Positions 45,996-54,691 of a stretch of DNA of 64,000 nucleotides are shown in pieces. Both the position numbers and the translations under genes were made by a program. The stretch comes from a virus, in IMG/VR virus record IMGVR_UViG_3300036818_000088, positions 1 to 64,000 of that record. One strand, 5' to 3'. Below the pieces are notes generated by a model, which saw only the letters and a program-made list of their open reading frames with translations, searched no databases and had not been told where the DNA came from. Each line of letters begins with the position of its first letter. The first letter of the stretch is position 1.

Positions 45996-46122
45996 TGCGG
46001 TCAGCAACGGCACCGAGAACCTTCAGGCCAGCGGCGTCGAGGAAGCCGCCGACACGGCCAAGGAGCTCGACTCGCGTTCGGGCACGGGCGCGTCCGGCAC
46101 GCCAGTCGTGAGCAGCAGCTAG
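45996..46122 (+). pseudogene. 3' remnant of an interrupted phage gene
   Basis: On the + strand an open frame without a start reads TFAVSNGTENLQASG, GVEEAADTAKELD and ends in SGTPVVSSS and a stop 13 nt before the next gene. Codon use and spacing look like the tail of a real phage protein. It is probably the C-terminus cut off by the insertion, possibly from the 43334 gene. Confidence 0.45.
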
Positions 46123-46135
46123 GCTTTCGCTGGCG

Positions 46136-46579
46136 ATGTCCGCGCAGAACGTCAATTCGGCTCCATATCCCGATGCGCTCGATGCCTTGGTGGATGTACT
46201 CACCTATCGGCCGGGCTGGTCCTTCCGGCTTGTCGTCATGGATCGGGGGCAGGGAAGCGAAGGATTGACCTTCGAGGTCACATCGGTCGGCTACAACACC
46301 TACGAACCCGAAGCAGGGCGCACCTATCGCGTGCGCCACCTCTTCCCGGTCCCACCCGCGGCCTACAACCGCGAGTCATGGCAGCGCTGGATTCTGGAGC
46401 GCCTTCTCGAGATCGAGACCCATGAGGCATGCGAGTTCATGCAGATCGACGCCGTGCGGCCTTTCGGCCCCAATCACGGGCCGGGCCACGATCCCTATTA
46501 CGTTCGCGAGGTCAGCCGGGTCGAGGACGCGGAGACATCCTTCCGCGGCGAGCGCGATGCAGGGAGTCAGAGCACCTGA
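46136..46579 (+). CDS. Hypothetical 147-aa protein
   Basis: ATG at 46136. Alpha/beta protein with YPDALDALVDVLTYRPGWSF, VMDRGQGSEGLTFEVTSVGY and a helical AYNRESWQRWILERLLEIE. No family recognised, though its regular pattern suggests a structured domain. Stop overlaps the next CTG. Confidence 0.6.
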   Translation: MSAQNVNSAPYPDALDALVDVLTYRPGWSFRLVVMDRGQGSEGLTFEVTSVGYNTYEPEAGRTYRVRHLFPVPPAAYNRESWQRWILERLLEIETHEACEFMQIDAVRPFGPNHGPGHDPYYVREVSRVEDAETSFRGERDAGSQST

Positions 46580-46887
46580 TCGAACCACCCGACCCCCGCC
46601 TCGTCGCCCGTGCCCGCGAGCGAGGGCCAAAGATCGAGGGCCTGCGCAAGATGCTCCGCGAGCACTGCCGCTTCGAGTTCAAGAACGGCACGGTTGTCAA
46701 GCAGCGTCGGATCGGCGACCGCACAGGCTGCGCCACCTTCACCGTCGTCCGCCCCGACGGTGCCGAGCAGACTTTCCACCACGGCATCGTCAACTACGGC
46801 TTGGCCTATGAATTCGCGATGGCCGAGTCCGTAGAGCAGCGGATCGAGGGGAAGGATCATCCGCTGATGCAGGCAGCTGGCAGCTAA
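46576..46887 (+). CDS. Hypothetical 103-aa protein with probable CTG start
   Basis: CTG at 46576 overlaps the TGA of the upstream gene. Upstream of it the frame is arginine-rich shadow and no ATG, GTG or TTG fits. The protein has LRKMLREHCRFEFKNGTVV, then CATFTVVRPDGAEQTFHHGI, a beta-rich fold. The context CTGATCGA is shared with the 33323 gene. Confidence 0.5.
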   Translation: MIEPPDPRLVARARERGPKIEGLRKMLREHCRFEFKNGTVVKQRRIGDRTGCATFTVVRPDGAEQTFHHGIVNYGLAYEFAMAESVEQRIEGKDHPLMQAAGS

Positions 46888-47050
46888 ACTTGTCATTGGG
46901 TAGGTGCGCGCGAGACGCGAGAAATCGCCCGAAGGCTGCCCACCGGGCGGCAGCTTCCCTAAAGAGGAAGTGTCCAACTTCGGCTCGCGGCCTATCCCGT
47001 TCTTGCCTTCCTGACGGTATGCCCCCGCGCTGGCTCCTATCATCGCTGTC
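46888..47050 (+). promoter_or_regulatory. Intergenic region with hairpins and a candidate leaderless promoter
   Basis: GCTGCC and GGCAGC form a perfect stem near 46935-46954, and CTTCC/GGAAG pairs follow. At the end TATCAT (47038-47043) lies seven bases before the GTG at 47051, consistent with a leaderless transcript for the head operon. No ribosome-binding site precedes that GTG. Confidence 0.4.
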
Positions 47051-48691
47051 GTGAGCGGCGTGACCAAGACCTGCCCCAACTGCGGCCATGAACACGACAA
47101 GAAGGTCACGAAATGCGAGTCCTGTGGCGGCGACATGTCGAAGGCCAAGGAGGAGGTCGAGCCGCAGGGCCTCGAAGAGGGAGCGGTTCTCCCCGATAGC
47201 GACCTGCTGCCGGTCGTCGAGTCCCAAGCGACGCTGATCGTTCCGAAAAAGGGCAAGGTCTTCGAGCAGCGCAAGGTGGAGATCGCCGGTCGCGTGCAAG
47301 AGGTCAACGTCGGGCGCTTCGCGATCATCCGGCCATGCATGAGCCGGGGCCGGCGCATCCGCGGCCTCGCTCCGATCTATGAGGCTTCGATGCTGGCCGA
47401 GTCCGCCGGTGTCTTCGGCGGCTGGCCGATGTACGCCGATCACATCACCGAGCAGCTCAAAGAGGCGATCTACGAATCGCTGATGGAGGAACTCGGCGAG
47501 GAGAAGGTCAAGGCGTTGGAGGGCCGACTGCGTGAGGCCGGCCGCTCGATCAAAGACCTCGGCGGCCGACTGTTGAAGACATGGTTCGATCCTGAACTTG
47601 TGATGGAGCACGACGCTGAACGCGGCTATCGCAAGGGCGGGATCGTCGGCGATGTGGTGCCCCAGCCCTTCATCCACGAGATGTTCGAGGCCGACCCCGG
47701 AGTGCTCAACGTGTCGATCAACGCTTGGCCCCGTCGGGTCAAAGTCGGCCGCCCGAGCTGGGACAACTCCCAGAAGGGTGCGGTCATCGAGGGCATCGCC
47801 GCCAAGCCGATGGGTTCGGTCGACTTCGTGTTCCTCGGTGGTGCAGGGGGCGCGCCGATCACAGAGCACGAGCGCCAGGTTGCGGTATCCGTTTTGGCGA
47901 GCACCTATCCTTCGCCGCGCGAAAGGAATCAAGGAGACGAAATGCCTAAAAAACTCGCCGAGATGAGCACCGCAGAGGTCCGGGTGCTGCCAAAGCCCAA
48001 GCTGCTTGAACTGCTCAAGGAGGAAGGTGGCGAGTCGGTTGCCGAGACGATCGCCGAGGCGATCCAGCTAGGCAACTCCGGCAACGGTGGCTCCGGTTCG
48101 GGCAGCGACTCCGGCGCTCTCAGCGAGGACGCGGTCCAGGAGATGCTCGCCGAGCACGAGCGCAAACTTCGCGAGGGCTTCGATGAGAGCCTCAAAGCGG
48201 CCCGCGAGGAAGGCGACAAAGAGCTGCGCGAGCGCGAGGATGCGCGCGCCCTCGAAAGCGTCGCCCACGATCTGCTCGCAGAGGCCGCTACCAACGGCTT
48301 CCCCCAGGCTTGGGTCGACCAGCTCAAGCCTCGCTACACCGTCACCACCGCTGGCATCGGCTCGGGCTTGAAGCTCGCCGAGTCCGACCTGACCAACGGC
48401 GAAGGCGAGAAAGTCAACGCCGAGGATGCCATGCGCGAGCGCGTCAAGGCCGACATCGCCGAGGCGATCAAGCTGATCGAGGCCGGTGGCGGCAAGCCGC
48501 GGGTCAAGGGCTTCGGCGCCAGCGCCCCCGACCCACAGGGCGAGGGCAAAGACAAAGAGGGCAGCGGCAAGAGCCTCATACAAGAGGCCGACAGCGACGC
48601 CTTCATCGGGTTCCTGCGGGAGTCCGGGGATGTCACGGGCAACAAGGACACAGACGAGGCGGCCTTCGCCGGGATGTTTGGAGGGAGCTAG
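47051..48691 (+). CDS. Prohead protease-scaffold fusion, putative
   Basis: A 546-aa protein. It opens with a zinc ribbon (CPNCGHEHDK, CESCGG). Residues 75-290 look like a prohead serine protease: GRFAIIRPCMSRGRRIRGLA, WPMYADHI (candidate His), VGDVVPQPFIHEM and LNVSINAWP (candidate Ser). Residues 300-540 are a charged, helical scaffold-like part (MLAEHERKLREGFDESLKAA). Such fusions release scaffold by self-cleavage. GTG start, no Shine-Dalgarno site. Confidence 0.65.
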   Translation: MSGVTKTCPNCGHEHDKKVTKCESCGGDMSKAKEEVEPQGLEEGAVLPDSDLLPVVESQATLIVPKKGKVFEQRKVEIAGRVQEVNVGRFAIIRPCMSRGRRIRGLAPIYEASMLAESAGVFGGWPMYADHITEQLKEAIYESLMEELGEEKVKALEGRLREAGRSIKDLGGRLLKTWFDPELVMEHDAERGYRKGGIVGDVVPQPFIHEMFEADPGVLNVSINAWPRRVKVGRPSWDNSQKGAVIEGIAAKPMGSVDFVFLGGAGGAPITEHERQVAVSVLASTYPSPRERNQGDEMPKKLAEMSTAEVRVLPKPKLLELLKEEGGESVAETIAEAIQLGNSGNGGSGSGSDSGALSEDAVQEMLAEHERKLREGFDESLKAAREEGDKELREREDARALESVAHDLLAEAATNGFPQAWVDQLKPRYTVTTAGIGSGLKLAESDLTNGEGEKVNAEDAMRERVKADIAEAIKLIEAGGGKPRVKGFGASAPDPQGEGKDKEGSGKSLIQEADSDAFIGFLRESGDVTGNKDTDEAAFAGMFGGS

Positions 48692-48694
48692 CAG

Positions 48695-49450
48695 ATGTAC
48701 GATGAGCCAGGCGGGCGTGTTCGCGTCCAGAACTTGACCGGGAAAGCGATCCCGAATGGTGCCCCGGCCTACCTCGGCGGCCATGTCGGCTTCGTCGGGA
48801 AGAACACCCAGCTCGACCGCTGGGTGAAACCCGGCTCCGAAGAAGCCACTCACGTCATGGACAAAGAGTGGTGCGTGATGTTCGTAATCGACAAACACGA
48901 GTTGGCGCTGGCAGGCCTGCTCGCCACGGCCAGCGTCGGCGACAAGCTCTTCTTCGACGGCGACAGCCAGGAAGTCGTCTTGGCGGCTGGCGCCGGTGCA
49001 AGTGCGGCCAACGAGAAACAGTCGGTCAAAATCGAGGCGACCGGCGGCACATCGAAGTGGACCGTCCCCGTCTTCGAGGATCCCGCCGAACAGACGGGCA
49101 AAATCAAATGGGACGCGACCGCGAAAGAAGTGCAGGAAGCGCTCGATGCCCTGCCCGGTCTCAACCCCGGCGATGTCGTCGTCACTGGCGGCCCCGGCGA
49201 CGCCACTGGCACCACGCCCTACATCCTTACCTTCGGAGGCCGACTGGCCGACACCGATGTCGCCGCGACCACCGTCGACACCACCGAACTCACCGGCGAA
49301 AAAAAAGCGACGATCACCACCTCGACTGCTGGCGCCGGCAGTGCCGACACGGTGATGCCGCTCGGCGTCGTGGACGTGATCGACACCTCGCGCTCTCCAT
49401 CGGTGGCCCTCGTCAACTGCTCTGACCTCAAGCCCTTCCTGACCAGCTAA
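48695..49450 (+). CDS. Capsid decoration-like protein with an inserted domain
   Basis: A 251-aa protein. The start (VQNLTGKAIPNGAPAYLGG) and end (VMPLGVVDVIDTSRSPSVAL) resemble a DUF2190-type decoration protein. Between them, about residues 105-210, lies an extra domain with ATAKEVQEALDALPGLNPG, VVVTGGPG and YILTFGGRLADTDV, a module I know from surface and fibre proteins. The inserted domain may project from the capsid surface. Confidence 0.6.
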   Translation: MYDEPGGRVRVQNLTGKAIPNGAPAYLGGHVGFVGKNTQLDRWVKPGSEEATHVMDKEWCVMFVIDKHELALAGLLATASVGDKLFFDGDSQEVVLAAGAGASAANEKQSVKIEATGGTSKWTVPVFEDPAEQTGKIKWDATAKEVQEALDALPGLNPGDVVVTGGPGDATGTTPYILTFGGRLADTDVAATTVDTTELTGEKKATITTSTAGAGSADTVMPLGVVDVIDTSRSPSVALVNCSDLKPFLTS

Positions 49451-49467
49451 GGAGACAACTGCACCAC

Positions 49468-50592
49468 ATGGGACTTCTCACTACAGCTAAAGGGCGATGG
49501 GGCAACTGGGGCAAGCACCTGGAGATGATGGAGGCGTTTGAGAGCTTCCGCAAAAACCCCCGCGTCCTTGAGGGCCTCTTCGGCAAGGAGGGCTATGAGG
49601 CCCTGCTGCAAGAGGGCAGCGGCGCACCCGAAGCCCGCGTGGACTTCCCGATCTTCCTGCAAACGGTCGTGCACCACCGCATCCGCGAGCGCTTCAAGAC
49701 GATGGCATCGGAATGGGAAAAGTTCGTTGGCATCGAGTCCGCTCAGGACTTCCGCGAGCACACAGTCAGCTCGCTCGGCGCGATCCGCGGCTTCCAGCCG
49801 GTCGGTGAGGGCGAACCCTACCCCCGCCTGCGCAGCTCCGAGGAGGAAGGGCCGCCCTTCAGCGTCGGCAAGTGGGGCGGTATCTACGCGCTGACGATGG
49901 AGCTCGTCATCAACGACGAAATGGACCGCCTGCTCAACCGCATCCCCGGCGAGCTTGGCGAAGCGGCAGCCGAGTACGTCACTGAACTAATCATCGCCTT
50001 CATCGAGTCCAACCCGACCTACCCGGTGGATTCGCTGCCCTTCTTCCACGAATCGCGGGAAAACAACGTCACCGGCAAATCGGCCGAAGCGACCGAGGAT
50101 AATCTGATGGCCGCAATCGACACGATGAAGCTGCGGCGCAACTCCGAAAACAAGCCGATCACGATCGTCCCTCGGCGCATCCTCGTGCGGAACCCTTCGC
50201 TGAAGGCGAAGTTCGACGCGATGATCCGCTCCCAGACGACCGGCGTGCGCTCCGAGATCACCGCCGAAGGCGCCCCCGGCTTCGCGCCTGGCACCGACAA
50301 CGCCGTCGCCAACGTGCTGCCGCCCGATGCGGTCGTACAGGACTCCTGGCTGAACGCGCCCAACGACTATTACCTCTTCGCCGACGCCCAGAAACGGCCG
50401 GCCTTCGTCGCTGCCTTCCTCAAGGGCCAGCGCACCCCGCAGATGTTCCTGCAGGACTCCGGCATGCGCGGAGTCGGCGGTGGCGGCGCGGATCCCTACT
50501 CGATGGACTTCGACGAGATCCCGTACAAGCTGCGACACTTCACTGGCGTCGCGTCGGGTGAGCCCCTCGCGGCAACTCGATTCCAGCCTTAA
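49468..50592 (+). CDS. Major capsid protein, Mu gpT-like
   Basis: A 374-aa protein after AAGGAGACAAC. Helical N-terminus, then VVHHRIRERFKTMASEWEKF, FSVGKWGGIYALTMELVIND, and the pattern PITIVPRRILVRNPSLKAKF used by gpT-type heads. Placed after protease/scaffold and decoration genes, it is the best candidate for the main shell protein. Confidence 0.75.
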   Translation: MGLLTTAKGRWGNWGKHLEMMEAFESFRKNPRVLEGLFGKEGYEALLQEGSGAPEARVDFPIFLQTVVHHRIRERFKTMASEWEKFVGIESAQDFREHTVSSLGAIRGFQPVGEGEPYPRLRSSEEEGPPFSVGKWGGIYALTMELVINDEMDRLLNRIPGELGEAAAEYVTELIIAFIESNPTYPVDSLPFFHESRENNVTGKSAEATEDNLMAAIDTMKLRRNSENKPITIVPRRILVRNPSLKAKFDAMIRSQTTGVRSEITAEGAPGFAPGTDNAVANVLPPDAVVQDSWLNAPNDYYLFADAQKRPAFVAAFLKGQRTPQMFLQDSGMRGVGGGGADPYSMDFDEIPYKLRHFTGVASGEPLAATRFQP

Positions 50593-50603
50593 GGAGGCGC
50601 GCC

Positions 50604-51332
50604 TTGACACCCAGCTCGCTCGTTACCGACGTAGCCACGGTCGGCCCCGAAGATGTGGACTCGCCGGGCGAACTGGCGCCGAAAGTCGTCAAGTCCCAGG
50701 AAGCGCACGAGCTGATAAAGCGCGTCCGTGCCAACTATCCGGTCGACCTCGTCGTGGTCGAGTCGCGCGAGGAGGACAGGCCGCGCACTGCCGCCCTTGA
50801 CGCCGATGAGGTTCTGGAGGCGGCCACCGAGGAGTTTGGCGATGACTCGGAGCCGGGTGGCGTGGTCAAGGTGCTGAGCGCCCGCGTGCGTGGCAAGGAC
50901 CAGCCGCTCGCCGAGAAGGCCGTCTGCGTGCTCTGGGAGACCCCCTCTGGCCGCACGGCTCGCGGTGCCTTCGGCTATGCGCCGCTCAGCACTTCGATCG
51001 AGGACTTCGACAGCAAGATCGCCTCGGGCGAGATCACCGAAGTCGACGAGGGCGACGCCAAGGACTTGAAGCGCACGGTCGAGCGTCAAGAGGACCAGAT
51101 CAGGCGGCTCAACCAGCAGCTTGCCTCACAGAGCGGCAGCCACGACTCCGAGTCAGCCGATGTTGAGATCCCAACCGGCAAAGCGAACGAACTCATCAAG
51201 CGCATCCGCGCCGGCGACTTCAGCGCCGAAGATCTCACCGCGCTGCTTGAAGTCGAGCAGGGCGAGAAGACGCCGCGCAACTCAGTGATCGACGCCGCCG
51301 AGAAGGCCCTCGAGCAGCTCAGCCAGGAGTAG
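50604..51332 (+). CDS. Hypothetical 242-aa structural-module protein
   Basis: TTG start after AAGGAGG. Contains VKVLSARVRGKDQPL and FGYAPLSTSIEDFDSK, then a coiled coil (KRTVERQEDQIRRLNQQL) and a helical end. No family recognised. Possibly a head or connector accessory protein. Confidence 0.55.
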   Translation: MTPSSLVTDVATVGPEDVDSPGELAPKVVKSQEAHELIKRVRANYPVDLVVVESREEDRPRTAALDADEVLEAATEEFGDDSEPGGVVKVLSARVRGKDQPLAEKAVCVLWETPSGRTARGAFGYAPLSTSIEDFDSKIASGEITEVDEGDAKDLKRTVERQEDQIRRLNQQLASQSGSHDSESADVEIPTGKANELIKRIRAGDFSAEDLTALLEVEQGEKTPRNSVIDAAEKALEQLSQE

Positions 51333-51338
51333 CCCCCC

Positions 51339-51641
51339 GTGGGTTCCTCCACCCGCTACACCGTCCGGCTGGAGGATCCGAACTCCGAGGAGTTCCGCAT
51401 CGTCAACCTCGATGCCTCCTCGCCAGAGCAGGCCAAGGCGCTTTGCGAAGACAAGGAGCGCCAGCTTGTCGCTGTCACGCTCTCCGAAGAGGACCTAGCG
51501 AGCGAGCATGAGCGCTCCGAGCAGCGCGGTCGCCGCACTGGCCGCCTGGTCGCCCATGAGCAGCAGGTGTCCTATGCGGTCGTCTCGGTGAACCCCCGCG
51601 GCGAGCGCCCTGAGCAGCCATCCAATGCCGAGGAGGGCTGA
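51339..51641 (+). CDS. Hypothetical 100-aa protein
   Basis: GTG start. YTVRLEDPNSEEFRIVNLDA followed by SPEQAKALCEDKERQLVAVT is a beta-beta-alpha pattern seen in small phage proteins. Function unknown. Confidence 0.5.
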   Translation: MGSSTRYTVRLEDPNSEEFRIVNLDASSPEQAKALCEDKERQLVAVTLSEEDLASEHERSEQRGRRTGRLVAHEQQVSYAVVSVNPRGERPEQPSNAEEG

Positions 51642-51644
51642 GCC

Positions 51645-52088
51645 TTGGCGATCGAAGTCAAGTGGTTCGGGCTCGGCCTGCTCGACATGCTGGAGGCTCC
51701 ACGCGACCTTGAGGCCGAAACACTGAAGCTGGCCTTGGTCAAAGCGGCCTACACTCCGGATCGCGATACGCAGGACTTCTGGAACGATGTCTCGGGCAAC
51801 GAGCTCGCCGAAGGCAACGGCTATGTGACCGGTGGCAAAACCCTCGCTGGCGTCGCCACTTCCTACGATTCGGCCTCCGATCAGGTTCGCCTCGACTTCA
51901 ACGACGTGACTTGGGAATTCACCGCCTCCCAGAAATGGAAATTCGCGGTCCTCTATATCGACACCGCGGGGGCGTCCTCAACCGACCCGGTGATCGGCCT
52001 GCTGAGCTGGGATTCCGAACAGGCCGTCTCGACCAGTTTCACGCTGGTTATCGACGCCGCCGGGTTGCTGTACATAGATACGACCTGA
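51645..52088 (+). CDS. Phage structural protein of a common beta-rich family, 147 aa
   Basis: TTG start. The pattern LKLALVKAAYTPDRDTQDFW, GYVTGGKTLAGV and VTWEFTASQKWKFAVLYIDT is typical of a widespread phage family found near head or fibre genes, of uncertain role. It directly precedes the long repeat protein. Confidence 0.6.
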   Translation: MAIEVKWFGLGLLDMLEAPRDLEAETLKLALVKAAYTPDRDTQDFWNDVSGNELAEGNGYVTGGKTLAGVATSYDSASDQVRLDFNDVTWEFTASQKWKFAVLYIDTAGASSTDPVIGLLSWDSEQAVSTSFTLVIDAAGLLYIDTT

Positions 52089-52102
52089 TCGAGGGCTGAG
52101 GC

Positions 52103-54691
52103 GTGGCAATCGTCTCGCCCACGTTCGTCCTAGAGGCTGAGACCTCTTGGACGACCACGAACCCAGCATCGCTTGAAAAAGCCCTCGCGGTAGTCGCGGG
52201 CGAACGCATCACTGTCTTGGCGATCGACGAACAGGCCGCCGGCACGCTGGCCTTGGCGATCTCTGGCGGCGGGCTGACCTGGAAAGAAGAGAAACTCAGC
52301 CACCCCGAAGGTGAGTGCTATGTCGTCATATGGACGGCGACGGCGGCGAAAACCGAAACGATCACCATCAAAGTCACGGCGACTGGCAAAGGCCAGTTCG
52401 GGAATATCGGCCGCTGGGGCTTCAATGCATTGGCGTGGAAAGGCTCTGAAGGGATCGGCGCGGTTGTCCTCACGACCGGCTCGGGTGCCCCGCTGGTCAA
52501 AATCAAAACCGGACAGGACAACAGTGCGCTGGTCGTTGTCAACGCCGACTTCGCAGCGAAAAGCGGCTCGACGCGCAAGGCCAGGCCCATCGCTGAGCCG
52601 GGCAAGGCCGTCACCTGCAACGCGGCTACCGATGTCTTCACCTGTACCGCCCACGGCTATCGGGAAAACGATGAGGTCCAGTTCTCAGGGCTCACCGGCG
52701 GCGCTGGGATTACCGCAGGGACGATCTATTACGTCATCGCCTCTGGGCTGGCCGCGAACGAATTCAAGGTCAGCGCGACGCTGGGAGGCACGGCGCTCAA
52801 CGTCACCTCGAACCTGACTGCAGGCACGGTCGCCCGAACCTACGCCGAGCAGACCTACTCGACTACCAGCGGCGCCTACACCGTCTATGGCGGCTTTCAC
52901 GGCAATGTCGGGGCGGCGGGAGAAAAGGAAGTCGGCTTCACCGAACCCACGGGACAGACCTTCACGGCCGTCGCGATCGAGGTCAAGGGAACCAAAACAG
53001 CAGAACCGCCAAGCGTCACCACCGAACCGGCCACCGAAATCGGCCTCATTACCGCGACCTTCAACGGCACGGTCGATCCGAAGGGATTGTCGACGACCTA
53101 CTGGTTCGAGTACGGCACGGATACCAAATACGGCTCAACCACCGAAAAAGTAAAAGGTCTCGAAACCAAAAAAGCTGTCTCGGCCAAAGTCACGGGCCTC
53201 CTCGCCGGCCAGACTTACCACTTCCGCTTGGTCGCCGAAAACAGCGCTGGGATCACCTATGGGCTCGATAGCGAAGAGACAGAGGAAAAAGAACCCGTTA
53301 AAGAGACACCCACCCCGGGTGGTGCCGATGCCAAAGGAACCGCCCCGGTTGCCTCTGCAGCGCTTGTCCAAGATGGCGCCACTGCCACCGGGAGCCAGCC
53401 TGCGCTCTCTGTTCCCGTAGCGGCTGGAGGTGCGCCTGCCAGCGGCACAGAACCCAAAGCACAGGAATCGGCTACCGAGACCCCGGTGCCGGGAGGATCG
53501 ACGGCCTCGGGTATTGGTCCACAGGCAAGCGTCGCAGGGCCGCAGGGAGGCTCTCTTGCCGGTGGCGCAGCGCCAGCTTCGGCAGTTCCAAGCGACAGCG
53601 GAGGCGCTCTCGGCTCCGGCAATGGGGTGGTGCCCGATTACGGCGCGATGCCGATCGCCGGCGAAGCGCAGGCAAACGGAGATGGCCCAAGCGCCACAGC
53701 CGCGGTTCTCGCCGGAGGGGCAGTCGCAGACGGTGCCTCGCCGACAGAGCGCCAGGCCGCCTCGCCCCCGCCGGGAGGCGCTATTGCCAGTGGCCAAGAG
53801 CCAACTGCCGCATCGACTGCCGCGCCGGGGGAAGCCGCCGGGGCTGGCGCAGGGCCTACCGCTGCGACCTCGGTAGCAATCGGTGGGGCCAGTGCGGGCG
53901 GTATCGAGCCGCAGGAGGCCGAAGAAGAAAGCGCATCGCTGCCCTCCGGTGGTGCTGAGGCCGGAGGCTCCGAACCGTCCACCGCTGCTCAGGCCGACTC
54001 AGGCGGCGCATCTGCCGGCGGCCCCGGCCCCGGCGCCGCTGCCTCGCCAGCCCTCGGCGGCGCTCAAGGCGACGGGATTACCCCCGCGACCATCACAATG
54101 GTCGGCCAAGGCGGCGCTATAGCGGCAGGCAACGCTCCCAGCGAGCACGAAACCACAGTCGAGGCCGCAATCCCCGGTGGGGCACTCGCCAATGGCACGG
54201 GGCCGCAGCAGGCCGTAGCGTCGGGAATAGGCGGGGCTGAGGGCGCTGGCCTGCCGGGTAGTGCCGGGGCGGCCTGCGGTCGAGGCGAGGCTGAGGCGGC
54301 TGGGCAAGAGCCCGGCTCCCACGTTCTCGCCATCGCGGTCGCCGGTGGCGCAGATGGTGGCTGGAATCCTCCGGTCGCGCTGATCGCGCTCGGGCCGCGA
54401 GGGTTGGCGCAGGGCGATGGTTCCTCGCCATCCCTCTCGGCACTGGTTGAGTCAGGAGGAGCGCTAGCCGCCGGATACCCGCTCGAAGAAATCACCTCCG
54501 GCACCGTCGTAGGCACTGCGGGACTCAGCGTGGATCCCGCCGGCTCTGCCTCCGTAGGAGACGTGGATACAGGCGCGGCAAGCCTCAGCGCGACACCTGC
54601 GGGCGCTTCCTCTGTGCGGGAAGAGAATGCGGGCGCCGCTACCGTAGGCAGCGAGAAGATGGCCAGCGCGACGACCACCGAGACCCCATGA
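52103..54691 (+). CDS. Large surface or fibre protein with Fn3-like domain and about 20 Gly-Gly-Ala repeats
   Basis: An 862-aa protein with GTG start. Residues 1-290 are beta-rich domains. About 295-385 is a fibronectin-like domain (ITATFNGTVDPKGLSTTYWF, EYGTDTKYGSTT) of a type frequent in Thermoleophilia. Residues 400-800 are about 21 tandem repeats of GGA-x-A-x-G-x-x-P-x(8), mostly 18 residues long, with 22-residue versions inserted at intervals. The C-terminus is another Ala/Ser/Gly stretch. Probably an exposed fibre or capsid appendage. Confidence 0.6.
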   Translation: MAIVSPTFVLEAETSWTTTNPASLEKALAVVAGERITVLAIDEQAAGTLALAISGGGLTWKEEKLSHPEGECYVVIWTATAAKTETITIKVTATGKGQFGNIGRWGFNALAWKGSEGIGAVVLTTGSGAPLVKIKTGQDNSALVVVNADFAAKSGSTRKARPIAEPGKAVTCNAATDVFTCTAHGYRENDEVQFSGLTGGAGITAGTIYYVIASGLAANEFKVSATLGGTALNVTSNLTAGTVARTYAEQTYSTTSGAYTVYGGFHGNVGAAGEKEVGFTEPTGQTFTAVAIEVKGTKTAEPPSVTTEPATEIGLITATFNGTVDPKGLSTTYWFEYGTDTKYGSTTEKVKGLETKKAVSAKVTGLLAGQTYHFRLVAENSAGITYGLDSEETEEKEPVKETPTPGGADAKGTAPVASAALVQDGATATGSQPALSVPVAAGGAPASGTEPKAQESATETPVPGGSTASGIGPQASVAGPQGGSLAGGAAPASAVPSDSGGALGSGNGVVPDYGAMPIAGEAQANGDGPSATAAVLAGGAVADGASPTERQAASPPPGGAIASGQEPTAASTAAPGEAAGAGAGPTAATSVAIGGASAGGIEPQEAEEESASLPSGGAEAGGSEPSTAAQADSGGASAGGPGPGAAASPALGGAQGDGITPATITMVGQGGAIAAGNAPSEHETTVEAAIPGGALANGTGPQQAVASGIGGAEGAGLPGSAGAACGRGEAEAAGQEPGSHVLAIAVAGGADGGWNPPVALIALGPRGLAQGDGSSPSLSALVESGGALAAGYPLEEITSGTVVGTAGLSVDPAGSASVGDVDTGAASLSATPAGASSVREENAGAATVGSEKMASATTTETP

